Shown: piece after piece, positions 1 to 11,346 of the stretch
Layout: each line of letters begins with the position of its first letter
Position numbering within the stretch: position 1 is the first letter of the stretch
NCBI GenBank assembly: GCA_003550325.1
Contig: QKWP01000251.1
Span: 294,179-358,178, forward strand
Origin: Gigaspora rosea
Taxonomy: Eukaryota > Glomeromycota > Glomeromycetes > Diversisporales > Gigasporaceae
Direction of reading: 5' to 3'
DNA length: 64,000 nt
The notes under the pieces: model-generated
The model's input: only the letters and a program-made list of their open reading frames with translations
Databases searched by the model: none
What the model was told of the DNA's origin: nothing
Program-made: the position numbers and the translations under genes

Positions 1-59
1 GCAACTCCTTAAAATATAATTAAATATCAATTAATAATATCATCTTTCATCATTTCTAA

Positions 60-500
60 ATTTAAATAACATCCAATTGTATTACCAATAGTAAATGTTG
101 GTCCATATTTTTTACCACTTCCAGAACAAAAAAAAATCTCCATCGTCACCATAGTAAGTATTTCCTTCCTAAAAGATATTATGACATATCGTTAATATGT
201 AATAATAAAAATTAAATAAAAAATAGTCCATTATTACCAGGCATGAAATCACTTATGTTATTCTGTTTTGTACAGTATTCTATTCCAATCATTCTAATAA
301 ATATTAAAATTATTAGGTTCTTTAAAAAAAAGCTGAGAAATTTCTCTAATTAAATTTATTACACATCTTACCCGTATAATACACTTTAAGCCCACTTGAA
401 TCTATGCTAACAAAATGTGATTTATCATCAATCTTCCGCACGGTTAGTAAACCAAGGCCATTAAACAAAGTAGTCTCTTCCATTACATTAAATTTCCATT
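60..500 (-). pseudogene. SPRY-domain protein fragment
   Basis: Read on the minus strand, 495-370 encodes NGLGLLTVRKIDDKSHFVSI followed by DSSGLKVYYTG, which then meets a GTAAGA-like donor. 290-240 encodes EYCTKQNNISDFMPG, and 155-60 encodes YYGDDGD...CSGSGKKYGP...TIGNTIGCYLNL. These are the successive beta-strand motifs of fungal SPRY domains (LTV...DSSGL, GFCTK, YHGDDG, G.TIGC.LN). The middle FYFEV part is missing, the pieces lie in different frames around a T-run, and a stop follows the last motif. SPRY domains are protein-interaction modules; this family is abundant in Glomeromycotina (family knowledge). Most likely a decayed copy; an extra intron could explain part of the interruption. 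Confidence 0.6.
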
Positions 501-677
501 TATCTAAACAAAAGATTTTATTTTAGACGTATTGTAATGTAAATCTATTTCATTTAGCAATACATGTTACCAGTTACGCAATATTAGCCCATTTTAATTA
601 TTAATATGTACATGTACATAGTTCATATCTTCACTTGAAAAAAATGTCGAACCTTTTAAAAAATTAAAAAAAAATAC

Positions 678-875
678 ATGAGCGAAGGTTCAGTAAATAA
701 TTTAAGTGAAGGTTTAGTAAATAATTTGAGTGAAGGAAGTAATGTAATTAGCGAAGGCTTAGAAGGAAAAAAACGCATGATAGACAATTACAATATGTAT
801 AAATTAGTTACCTGGGTAATTGATTTTGATCAGCCCATGACACAAACGCGTAAAACCTGTGTTGTGTTGCACTAA
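678..875 (+). CDS. Short low-complexity ORF, unrecognised
   Basis: An open frame of 65 codons opens with an internal repeat of about eight residues (SEGSVNN-L, SEGLVNN-L, SEGSNVI, SEGLEG) and ends in a non-repetitive tail with one cysteine. No signal peptide or known domain is visible. The preceding A-run and the A+T-rich surroundings give no promoter evidence. It may be a small gene, an exon of a longer spliced gene, or chance. Confidence 0.25.
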   Translation: MSEGSVNNLSEGLVNNLSEGSNVISEGLEGKKRMIDNYNMYKLVTWVIDFDQPMTQTRKTCVVLH

Positions 876-1126
876 ATGTTCAAGTATAGGCACACGGCAT
901 TATATCCAAAAAATGCAACAACTACGTTTTTGATATTTTTATTAAAAATGTATCAAAAATGTAGTTATGGTCATCAAAGGGCGTAAAAGTATGAGTCTGT
1001 CGTTACGCTCCAGACAATAAATAAATAAAAAACAAAAAACAAAATGAAAAAAAAAACAAAATGAAAAAAATCTAAATTATAAACAATAGATCTAATCTGA
1101 TCTTGTAACAATACAAAATTTCAAAG
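876..1126. other. No gene seen; A-rich
   Basis: A+T-rich spacer with (A)n(ACAAAA) simple sequence near 1020-1070. No coding signal. Confidence 0.5.
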
Positions 1127-1128
1127 TA

Positions 1129-1289
1129 CAGTTGGCCCTCTCAGAACTGGTATGATGGTGGACGGGTTTAGTATCAGAAATAGCAGGTTATCTGTTATTA
1201 CTTCTAGAATGGGTATCTGGTAGATTGATTTTTAACCGATTTTGGCAGGTTATCAGCTTTGACAGGATCAGTTCTGAGAGGGCTGACTG
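1129..1289. mobile_element. pogo/Tc1-like MITE, 161 bp
   Basis: Terminal inverted repeats CAGTTGGCCCTCTCAGAACT and (reverse complement of the right end) CAGTCAGCCCTCTCAGAACT differ at two positions. The element is flanked by TA on both sides (1127-1128 and 1290-1291). CAGT termini plus a TA target duplication are typical of pogo/mariner-type MITEs. It has no coding capacity. Confidence 0.75.
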
Positions 1290-1291
1290 TA

Positions 1292-3738
1292 TTTCGAAAA
1301 TATAGTCCAATGCACCCCAGGTTATAGATATACTAATACAGCTTAGTTTTCTAGTCTAAAATATTTTAAAAATATTTTAAATTATTTTGAAATAAATTAT
1401 TTCAAAAATATTTATTGCAGAATATTTCAAATTATATTTCAGTTCACAAGTTCTTTTAAAAGATTTTACAAGTTTGCCAGATTTTTTAAAAATTTTACCA
1501 CTATAAATTTGCTGATAATATTTTACCTTAATATCATGCACATATTAAAGCATCTCATTAATTAATTTACAAAGTATAGTTTGTTAAGTATATATAGAGT
1601 TAGTAATAAGATTGCATTTAACAATTTCAATTATTTTTAAAGAAATAAATTTTGTCTTTGCGAATATTAAATCTACCAACTAGTAACAATAAAGTATAAC
1701 AATAACATATTTTGAATTAGTACTTGTTATTATTGCTAAAAGATTTGTTAGTATAGTATTATGGAGTTATTATTATAAACTATTTGACTGTTATACAAAA
1801 TCATGCATAATATTTTATTAGCTATATATATTATATAAGTTGTCACCCCATAGTTTTACTAACCCCTAGATATTTTTAATATGGTTTTTAAAGATATTGA
1901 CAATATGTGTAAAAATTTCCTTATACTGAATTTATTAGCTTTATAGCAAAAGCAAATATTAAAGTCTTTTATATAGATCTTTATTATATACTAATGATAT
2001 CAATAAAGCTACAAATCAGAAAAGTTTTGTTATATTCTATTTGTTTATTGTACTATAAAGTAAAAATTGTTTATATTATTGATTAGAAGCTAGATTGTTA
2101 TAATATTGGGTTAATAGAAAACAATTATGAAGAACTGCAATTTTACTGGACATGGTCTTAAAAGATTGTTGTGAAACTAACATAAATGAAATTTGGAAAG
2201 TCAAATATATTGTATAATGAATTACTTACAATTTGTTTTATTGCTTAATGATAGTACACCCTATTGTACATGTTTATATTAAATATATGCTGAATTTGTT
2301 TGTTAATATTTTTTTGCTATTATAATGCAATCAAAAAAAGCACTCTTCAATATGAAGCTAATTCCCTCTTAGTAGTATTCTTAAAAGGTCTTACAATATT
2401 AGACAATTAAGAATTATCTGTTCAGGTAGTACAAATAAAAGTGAACCACTTTTGACTAGTATATTTCAAGTATTACAAAAATTTGTGAACAAGAGATTGA
2501 TATTAGAAATGCTAAGAATTAGATTTAAAAAAAGTTTCTTATGGTTGTAGTTTTGAACTCTGTAAAAAGGCTCTAATATAGTGATCATAAATGGTTTTAA
2601 TAAGGTTTTAGAAGATATTTTATAGCAATTTATTGATAAACAAGTTTTAGAATAAAATGAAAATTTATCTAAACAAGAATTAAATTAAAAAATGACAACT
2701 TTAGTATATCAAACCCATATCAACATAGGGTAGAGGCCATTCTGCAAACAAAAGATACTTAATAGCAATTGAGGGTAATGATAGCAAAAATATGAATTCA
2801 AGTAATTAAAATAAAATATTGGAATTGGAATCTAAAAAAAACAAGCATCAATATGGTACATGTAAGTCATAGTACTATTCCCAAAATTGTCCTTTAAAAA
2901 AATAACTTATCAACTAACAGAAATGAAAAATTACAATTTATGCTATTTGATATAATTTTGCAATTATAAATTCATAGCTTTTTTTATTTGAATTTAAATT
3001 GATAAGCTTTTTAATCAGAAAATATAATATTGATTGGTTTGTTGCACCTCTATGTACTTCAATACATACCATTAATTGAAATTTGATTTGTGCAAATTAA
3101 ATCTGTTTGAAAATGGTATTAGATTTAAGTTTAACTAGAATTAAAATTTTAGTTGAAATTTTATTAAAATCAACTTCTAATCAAATATTTTTTGAATTAG
3201 GTTAAAGGTTAGAGTAAACACTAGCAATATTTTATTTAAGAGGTTTTTTATTGTTTTGTTTTCTGGGATATTACTATAAGTCTTCAAATGCAGGGCTTAA
3301 AAAAGTGCAAAATTAAATAAATAGTTTGTGATCAGTTAGAATAGAATGTTCATAGGATTATTCTCAAATGTCTGGGTTGAATACTTTGAATCTAGGTTTG
3401 CATTTAGCCCTAGCTATTAGCAAGCTCTATAGCAAATTATCAGCTAGACATTTTTTACTTAATAAATAGATATAATTTATATTAGTAAAATTTTTTATAA
3501 TCTTGGAGCAAAATTGATCAATTCCAATCTAGCTGACTATGATTCTGATGCATTCTGATATATTCTAACATATCCTGACCCAGAATTTTGGATCCTTGTA
3601 TGAGTCATTAGGACTGTAGGATAGATGGTTTTTATTTTAACACATGATTTGCACTGCCCCTGCACTGTTTACAGACTCCACATTTGGATATTTGTAATAG
3701 GTACTTAAAATTCAATTGATTAATATACTCCATTAATA
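1292..3738. other. A+T-rich intergenic DNA
   Basis: No open frame above 60 codons and no repeat with defined ends. Short alternating ATATTTTAAA motifs at 1360-1440. It may be fully decayed repeat DNA, but nothing supports a specific origin. Confidence 0.5.
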
Positions 3739-3746
3739 ATTATAAT

Positions 3747-4576
3747 CAGTGTTTAAAATTCAAATCTAAATTTATTTTCTCAAAAGAGCATAATTTAAAA
3801 TTTTATTGTTCTTAAAAACTTTTTAGTATTCATTATATATTAAATATATTGAACATTAATTTTTAAAAAATGTTCATATTCTATACTTACAACACACACA
3901 CTAAGTTTGTGCTTATCTTTTATTAAACTTATATATAGTTCTTTTATATTTTTTCAATGTAATACAATGTATTATATGATTCAATTTCTAATAATTTTGT
4001 TAAAACTTCAAATGCTTTCAGATTTGCTCATAATAAGACAAGCCTTTCTATAATATTTTACTAATACTACTATTGGTTAATGTGATAAATTAGAATCCAA
4101 TTATTTTGTTATTTAACTATTTAAACTTTATACTAACAAATACTTTGTGTCTTTTATACTTGCTTAGTATCAGCATATCATTTGACCCAAATTATCTATA
4201 TATTAAGTTTACACAATAATGATATCCTTTATATAAAAATACACTGCATGGTTAATGAATGTTTATTTTAAAAGTATTTAAGGCTATTTTCTTAAATATT
4301 TATTTGTTATCCATATTTTACAACTTTAAACTTATGTGCTATATTTGTGCAGTATTTGTCACAATCAAACCACATTATCAACTTGATGAATATTTTATAT
4401 AATTTATTGTTCTCAATAGTAAGTCTAGAAATAAAAATTTTATAAATGTTCTCATTGAGAGCATTTCAAGAGGATAAAATGTTCTCAAATAAGAGAACCT
4501 TTTCTGAATTCAATGTTCTTAAAAACTCAAATGTTCATTGAGAACCATCCATTAGAACAATGAATTTTAAACACTG
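3747..4576. mobile_element. Non-autonomous hAT-like element, 830 bp
   Basis: Both ends begin CAGTGTTTAAAATTCA as inverted copies. The flanking eight bases ATTATAAT are identical on the two sides (3739-3746 and 4577-4584). An 8-bp duplication with CAGTG termini fits hAT transposons. The right third carries repeated GTTCTC/GAGAAC and AATGTTC motifs in both orientations, like hAT subterminal transposase-binding repeats. No transposase frame is present. Confidence 0.85.
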
Positions 4577-4584
4577 ATTATAAT

Positions 4585-5350
4585 TATTATATAATAAGAA
4601 TCAATGTTAATTATCTATGCATTAATTGTATTAATATCTTCACTAATTATAATGGTTGTATTGTAGAGATTAGATATAAGTTGATCATATAGAATTATAA
4701 AAATTTTTATTATAAGAAATAGTTGATTTAGTTATATATAAACGAATTAATAAAAAAAAGCATGTTTGCACATCTTCAATAACATTAGGAAATTAATTTA
4801 AATTTAAAATTTAATATTCTTCTAGTTATTATAATTTTTTTATTTTTTATTTTTAATTTTTTTCGCATTTTTAATTATTTTTTATTTCTAAAAAAAAACA
4901 ATATCGGAGCTTTCGTAAGTGATCTGTGGTTTGTGTAACCGAGAACGGAGGATTCGAATGTCCCCCGTGCTAAATCTGAAATACGATACGATTAGTAAAG
5001 AAAAAAAAAAGTGTCTAAAGTAGTGCAAATTCATATAAATTCATACGTGAAATCAACCTTCAAAAAATCAGAACAATAATTGTTCTGGTCAAATTTTCCT
5101 TGTCAAAAGCTTAATAGACAAGACATTACGAACTGTACATAGCTAATTTTTAAAAAAATTGGTGTGATGTTTTATGACATATAGTACAGTACCATTGCCC
5201 TTACATCATCTCATACGTAATTGCTACGATTGACTTGTGATTGTTAGATTGAGTATCGAATTATATTTGATACTCTAATGTTAACACACAAACACGTGGC
5301 TAATTACGTATTTATAAATATAGAAATTAAAGATTCAAAAAAAAAAAAAA
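4585..5350. other. A+T-rich spacer
   Basis: No gene seen. A short T-arm-like patch near 4945-4975 (GGATTCGAATGTCCCCCG) is present, but no cloverleaf could be drawn around it. Confidence 0.45.
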
Positions 5351-5351
5351 A

Positions 5352-6955
5352 CGAAATATTCAAAAACCTTTGTACTGATAATAAAAGTTTATTTTCATGT
5401 ATTCTTGTAAACCGTCAATGGTCAATACCAATATTGTGGAGTAAACCTTTATGAGATACGAAAAAGCTCAATGACTTTTAAGAATTTGTCTTTTGTGAAG
5501 AACAATTATCGTTAATCCCACATAATATAAACTTACCTATTGGTCCCACTCCTTTATTTGATTGTATTTCTTTTATCCGATCGGTTGATGGATCTAATTT
5601 ACTTTCTGGAATCAATGAATGGTTGTATAAAAAAGGTTATCATTATCTCACTGTTGAAGAAGAATATTTTGATTTTGAATTAGGTCGAGAAGATCATGAT
5701 TTCGATAGTTTGGTTTGTTCTTTTAGTCCGGCTCATATAATTGAATGCAATTTGATTAAAATGTTTCTAAGAATATGTGATAATCTTGAATCTCTATTTG
5801 TTGAAGGAATCTTTTTCAATAATTTATTGGAACTAATCCGTAGAAAGGCTACTATTACTGATTTAAACCTATTTCATATTTATCTGGGTTATGATGATGT
5901 AAAGGCTCTTCGTGAAATTTCAACTTTAACTTCATTAGCTCTTTCGTGAAACAGATTTCATTTTGGTTGATCAAAAGCATTGACTGTTACTCTCTGTAAC
6001 AATACAACTTTAACTACATTTAAATTCGTTTATTATGAATTTGGTCTTGATGAAGTAAAAGTATTAGTCAAAGTTCTTCGAGAAAATCAATCTATAACTT
6101 CTTTGGATCTTTGATCTAATTATATTGACTATTTTGATGTAAAGGAGTTAGCAAAAGTTCTTTGTAAAAATATAACCTTGACTTCTTTGAATCTTTTTGA
6201 TAATCATCTTGGTGTAGGTTCTTGTAAAGAATTAGCTAAAGTCATTAGTAATAATTCAGGTTTGAAATCATTACAACTTGGTTTTAATAATTTTGGCGCT
6301 AAGGGTGGAAGAATTTTAGCTGAAGATATTAGTAAAAATTCATCTTTGGTCCTCTTAAATCTTTATAAAACTAGACTCGGTTCTAATGGTGTTTATACTT
6401 TTGTTGAAGCTCTTTGTAAAAATACTACACTGACTTTTTTATCACTTAATACAAATAATCTTGGCTCTAAAGGTGGAAAAGCATTGGCAAGTGCGCTTTG
6501 TAAAAATTTCTCTTTAATTTCTTTGGAACTTTATAATAATAATATTAATATCAATGGAGGAGAGGCGATGACGAAACGTCCTTTGTGAAAACTCTACTCT
6601 GACTTACCTAAATCTTTGGGGAAATGAACTTGGTTTAAAAGGCATAAAGGCATTGGCCAGAGCTCTTTTCAAAAATACCACCCTAACAACTTTAAGACTT
6701 GGATGTAACGAAATTGATTTTGAAAGCACAAAGCATTAGCTGAAGCACTCTATGAAAATAATACTTTAAAAATATTAGATCTTTCGTTCAATAATATCGA
6801 TTTTAAAGGTGGAAATAATTTCATTGAAGCTCTTCGTGAAAATAACGGATTACGTGTATTAAATTTTACTAATAATTTAAGAGAGGAAATATTCTTGACA
6901 AAAGCTAGCAACAATGTTATTAAATTTAGATATTATTGGATTTAGAGTTTAGCAT
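5352..6955 (+). pseudogene. F-box/leucine-rich-repeat protein pseudogene
   Basis: The frame from 5352 encodes an F-box-like opening (EIFKNL...NKSLFSCILVNRQW then IPILWSKP) followed, from about 5630, by at least ten ribonuclease-inhibitor-type LRRs of 28 residues (pattern LTSLNLFDNHLG..G.KELAK.L.KN). Such proteins are predicted substrate-binding subunits of SCF ubiquitin ligases or interaction scaffolds. The reading frame is interrupted: a TAA after WSKPL, two TGAs in the third repeat region, a TGA at 6112-6114 where an arginine or tryptophan is expected, a one-base shift near 6580 and another near 6730. The last open stretch ends at about 6950. The family is greatly expanded in Glomeromycotina. 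The gene is clearly decayed, yet the 6178-6588 LRR block remains open. Confidence 0.85.
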
Positions 6956-6960
6956 ATCTA

Positions 6961-7222
6961 CCGTAGTGCACTGACCAAAGTACCCGGGGTACAATACAAT
7001 CTACCCATCAAAAAACTTACAAATACCCGGGTATATTATACAGCAGCAAGTCAGTGTCGCGAGAAAAAAAAAATTTAAGCTTATGCATATTCTGTACTTA
7101 CAATGAGCAGTCTAAAAATTTCAAAAATCCTATATTTAATTAATAGAGGTCTCGTGTTTTGCACCGGGTACTTTGCAATGGGGGATATTGAAAGAGAGGG
7201 TACTTTGGTTAGTGCACTACGG
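6961..7222. mobile_element. TA-flanked MITE, 262 bp
   Basis: The inverted ends CCGTAGTGCACTGACCAAAG and CCGTAGTGCACTAACCAAAG continue for several more bases into GTACCC. TA flanks both ends (6959-6960 and 7223-7224). The inner edge of the left end forms the perfect palindrome GTACCCGGGGTAC. It sits directly downstream of the LRR pseudogene. Tc1/mariner-type by target site; no coding capacity. Confidence 0.8.
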
Positions 7223-7224
7223 TA

Positions 7225-7860
7225 AATAAAGATCTGTGATAATGTCGTTTGGTTTGCAATGTTGATATTACGATAAATAATCTTAAGTTTTTAATTCAAT
7301 TTATTCAAATACACTGTAAACATAGGAAATTGTGTTTGATATTCAATTATTATATTATTACAGTATGATAAACTTGGTATGACTTAATTCTTCTATAGTT
7401 CCTTTAATAAAATGCATTTTTAAATAGAATTTTAATCTCTATGAGTGTAACAAAAATCAAAACCGTAATTTATGCGAACGCATGACAAACGAATATGATA
7501 GCTTGATAATTTAAATTAAGGATATATATGACTTAAACTCCAAATCAAATTGCCCAACATAATACAAATATCTTACAAATCATTCCCTTTCTAACAACTT
7601 AAATTATTCGATGACTAAAACAATTATTTATTTTTACCAAAATTACAATTTTTAAATATTATCTAAATGATCAAAATTATTAATATCTAAAAAAAATTTT
7701 TTTTAAAATAAACATTATTTTAGGATACTTAATAATTTCACACAGGAATGCCATCCTAACCTATCAGGTATTTCCCGTGTATCGATAGGTATGATATAAT
7801 TCAGATTTTTTAGTGTTCAAATTTTGGGTTTAATTAAATTAACTTCTAAAATTGATTTTA
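7225..7860. other. A+T-rich spacer
   Basis: No gene or bounded repeat seen. Confidence 0.45.
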
Positions 7861-7869
7861 TTTTATTCA

Positions 7870-8450
7870 TCATTTTCATCATTTTCTATTTCTTCAATAC
7901 AATAAGTAATTGAAGCATTAACAGATCGGATAGTCAGGTTTTAAATTCATGCATCACTTGGATAATTCAATATAACAATCAGGAGTACAAGATCTAAAAT
8001 CTGGCTGTAATCCATGACAGATTTATATCGCAAGTTCATCAAAATTATAACCATTGGAAGCCTTTCTTCAGTTGATATTTCTGCCATAATGATACTTAGA
8101 GCATAAATTTCAACTGATTATGTACAGTATACGGTTTTCCTCGTAAAATCTCTGATGCTATTATATAAGGTAAAACTCCATAATAATCTCATAATCTAAA
8201 GAATTGATATTAGAGATGATAGAAACTTTTACGCTTATACTGTAACTAGTTATATAATAAACCATAACAGTTTTACCACGTCTTTAATTGATATGTATTC
8301 AAACTTCACATCAAAATTGTGCAGCTATTTTAAGTATACTTTCAGCATAATTTTACTATTATTGCCAATGCGAACCTCTTCATTTCACCTTAAACCTACA
8401 AAGAAATTCTTATCATTATATCCAAGTTTATAAGGGGTCAGACATGATTG
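7870..8450 (-). pseudogene. TKL-type protein kinase C-lobe relic
   Basis: On the minus strand, 8195-8120 encodes YGVLPYI.ASEILRGKPYT, the activation-segment/APE region. 8100-7900 encodes SIIMAEIST, then NGYNFDELAI, ICHGLQPDFRSCTPDCYIEL, and CMNLKPDYP. These match the C-terminal lobe of the fungal TKL kinase family (YSFGIIMAEISTGKRP..., TPDCYIELAKKCMD...P..RP). Pieces lie in different frames with stops between them. Upstream, 8420-8270 weakly recalls the LKHLHN helix-E region. No catalytic HRD or DFG is visible, so it is a dead copy. Confidence 0.65.
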
Positions 8451-9040
8451 ATTTTTTATATAAAACAAATTATTATAAACTTTCATTTGAGAAAAATTAC
8501 AAAAAAAAATTCGAATTTACGTTCAAATAATTTAAATGTGAAATCCTCTATTTTAAAGACTATTTGATAGCATAGATAATTATGAGTAACGTTTCCACAA
8601 TTTTAATTCGATGATATTGCTTGTAAATTGAAACTGAACTGATTACATATTAATAAATTTTTTTTTTGTTTTTTCGTTGTTTATTTATTTTAAATTTTAA
8701 TAAGAATGTGAGTTTAAAATGCTAAATTCATTTGATTTAAATGGTTTGTTCATAAGTGATAATTTATAAGTAAATTTTGTCTACAATGCGTGTAAAGAAT
8801 GGATTTCGTTTTTTTTTTTTTTAAAAAAAAAAATAGTTTTTTAATTTCACAATTCTCAAAAAATTTCATGTATTATCCTATCAATGAGAGCGTTTAAGAA
8901 TTAAAAATGCGATAAATATGGGTACTGAAAATCTTTTAAGTGCTTCAAAATTTTGAAATCGGAAAATGAAATGTAAATTAGAAAACACTTTATTTTTTAA
9001 TTACAAAGATCATTAATTCAAATTTGTGGGAGAGCTTTTA
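8451..9040. other. A+T-rich spacer
   Basis: Contains a T(14)/A(13) homopolymer pair near 8810-8835. No gene seen. Confidence 0.4.
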
Positions 9041-9436
9041 TAGTCAGACTTTCGTATGATTGTTATGAATTTTACATTATTTAAACAGTTTAAAGTACTT
9101 TTACAAAAAAAAAAAAAAAGAAAAAAAACCAAAATACAACAAATAACAAAATAGAGAACATGTGTAGGGAGTTTTATTAGAGTTGTAGGATTCTATTAAA
9201 AAGTATCTTTAACTCTTATTTTATTTAAAAAAGTTGGCATAGTAGCGACTTCTCAGAAACGGATAAAATAAACGCTAACTTTTTTTTTTTAAAAAAAGAT
9301 TAGAGTTAAAAATACTTTTTTAACAGTAGAACCTTACTTACACGTGTCCTTTTATTTTATTATGTTTTTTGTAAAAGTACTTTAAACTGTATAAACAATG
9401 TAAGGTTAATAGGCAATCATATGAAAGTCTTACAAT
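9040..9436. repeat. Fold-back palindrome, about 400 bp
   Basis: The left arm AGACTTTCGTATGATTG and the segment AGTACTTTTAC, and also the AACTCTTATTTTATTT block, recur in reverse complement on the right side (CAATCATATGAAAGTCT, GTAAAAGTACTTTAAACTGT). The centre is near 9245. No clear target duplication was found. It is probably a fold-back MITE. Confidence 0.65.
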
Positions 9437-11079
9437 GAAAGGTAGAACTTGAGCACATTACCTATTGGATACTAAATTTAATAGTTAATCTTTCAAACAT
9501 ATCCATTAAATTCAATAAGAAACCGAATAAACCTAAATTTGTGGGAAAATGAAATAAAATTGATATCTCACTTATTTGAAAATAAAACGTCCTATATTTC
9601 TACCAAATTAGATTCTCGTTTTAATTTTGAAACCACACTATTACTGTTACCCTTTAATTGCTAGAGTTTAATTATGCAAATAAATTAAAATACGAAGAAG
9701 AAGGTTTATAGCTCTCGTTTTTTTTTTTCATTTGTGGGCGCCTCCGAAGTTGCTTTGTGAACTGCATGTTTAGATTCCAGGGTTCTGAATAAAGTGAATT
9801 TTGTATGCGGTTATGATTGATATTAGAAACATTATAAATTTATTTTATTAATTTCTTAGAAATGCTAGACTTTACATGATTTGTTAACCACACGTACTAT
9901 CAAAAATTAACATATTTTATATCTGATATGTATTGTTGCCCGTTCTCTCATTCCAAATGACAACATTGACAATATCATACAAGTATACAAGCATAAATTA
10001 AATCTCGGCCAACATTAATGCTGTAATGGACCACAACATCTTTTTAGGTCAATTGGTTTGGTTTGACAATATTAATTCTTTGTATATCGACAGCTTTATA
10101 AAATATGCAAATTTCAAGCTATTATAAATAATTTAAAAAGCTGTAATATGCATGATATTCGTAGTACTAATAATTATCAAATTTTCTATAATATTTGTAA
10201 CACATTATATATCTGACTGTATCTTGGAAGACAAATAAATTCAAGATTATAATTTTCAGATCCATGATTTGTAATTAGCAGGTAGGCATAGACAGAAAGA
10301 AGTAGGTACACATTGTCATATGATATGATGAGATAACTATTTTGCCTATATTTAACTTGGATAGAGTCGATGAAATTACTGATTATGCAGTACAAGAACG
10401 AATTGCAAATAATGCCCAGAAAATTTTTTTTTTTAACCGCATTTGAAAATAATTAATTACATAAAAGATTTGTGGCTTGCATTGTTTTGACCAATATCTG
10501 TTAGAAAATCTGATATTTTAATTAAGTAACCTAGATTTGTGATTGGATGCATTTTAATGTAAGCAGAATTCTAAATAGAATAAACTTAAACTGCACTTAG
10601 TATTGAAAAAATACTTTCTTTGGTTGTTATTCTACGTACATACATATGCACGATCCAGGTATAGTACATAAGTATTCATTTGAATGAGTTTGAATAGTAC
10701 ATGCATATGCGATAGACCGGGTAAATTCAGATTAAACGCTTATCATATGTATGTACGTACGAGAATGAATTATTAAATGCATTTAATGAGACATCATTTA
10801 ACAAAGTAAAGGTCGCAAAACTAATAAGAATATTGCAGCGGAAATTTACATTATGTATTATATTACATTATACTGCAGTTACACAATTATGTAATAACAT
10901 ATCAAAAAATCCTCTATAATAACCTTTCCAAAAGCTCTTACCATCATTTAAATCGAACGTGTATTCTTCTATTCTTCCTTTGATCACTCGTTTCATTATT
11001 CCTTTTACATAATTACCTCTTTTTCGAAATTTTCATTAATATCTTTCGTGTAAATTACATCTCTTATTACATAGTAAAT
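9437..11079. other. Intergenic DNA; imperfect hairpin at 10630-10770
   Basis: No gene recognised. The motif CGTACATACATATG at 10634 is repeated inverted at 10747, giving a loose stem with a loop of about 90 bp. The open frames here are short and without codon or domain signal. Confidence 0.4.
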
Positions 11080-11346
11080 ATGAAATCCAATTTAATTTTT
11101 TTAGCTATTTTGTTAGCTATCATTGCATTGTTTGCTCAATTTAATGCTGCTCAACCACTCCCTACTGGTGCTCCATCTTCTAATGAATTATCAGACTCAG
11201 GCTCAGGTAAGAATTAAAATTAAATTTTGGTATGCAATTTTAGTGTATTATATTAATTTGGAATATTATTTCTAATTTGACGTGTTCTTTACATTAAAGA
11301 ATTTCATGAAGGTTTCGCTAAAGTATATCAAGTTAACATGGTCTGA
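11080..11346 (+). CDS. Small secreted peptide gene, two exons
   Basis: Exon 1 (11080-11206) starts MKSNLIFLAI, has a classic hydrophobic signal-peptide core (residues 5-19), a likely cleavage after FNAA (about residue 24), then a Pro/Ser-rich QPLPTGAPSSNELSDSGS. A GTAAGA donor follows at 11207 and an AAAG acceptor ends at 11299, giving a 93-bp intron. Exon 2 (11300-11346) adds EFHEGFAKVYQVNMV and a TGA, for 57 residues in total. There is no cysteine. Without splicing, the frame stops four codons after the donor. The mature peptide of about 33 residues resembles the short secreted peptides of mycorrhizal fungi in type only; the function is unknown. The splice model is inferred from consensus sites. 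Confidence 0.6.

Noticed and set aside
4940-4985. tRNA-like T-arm GGATTCGAATGTCCCCCG
   Set aside because: No matching acceptor, D-arm or anticodon stem could be drawn around it.
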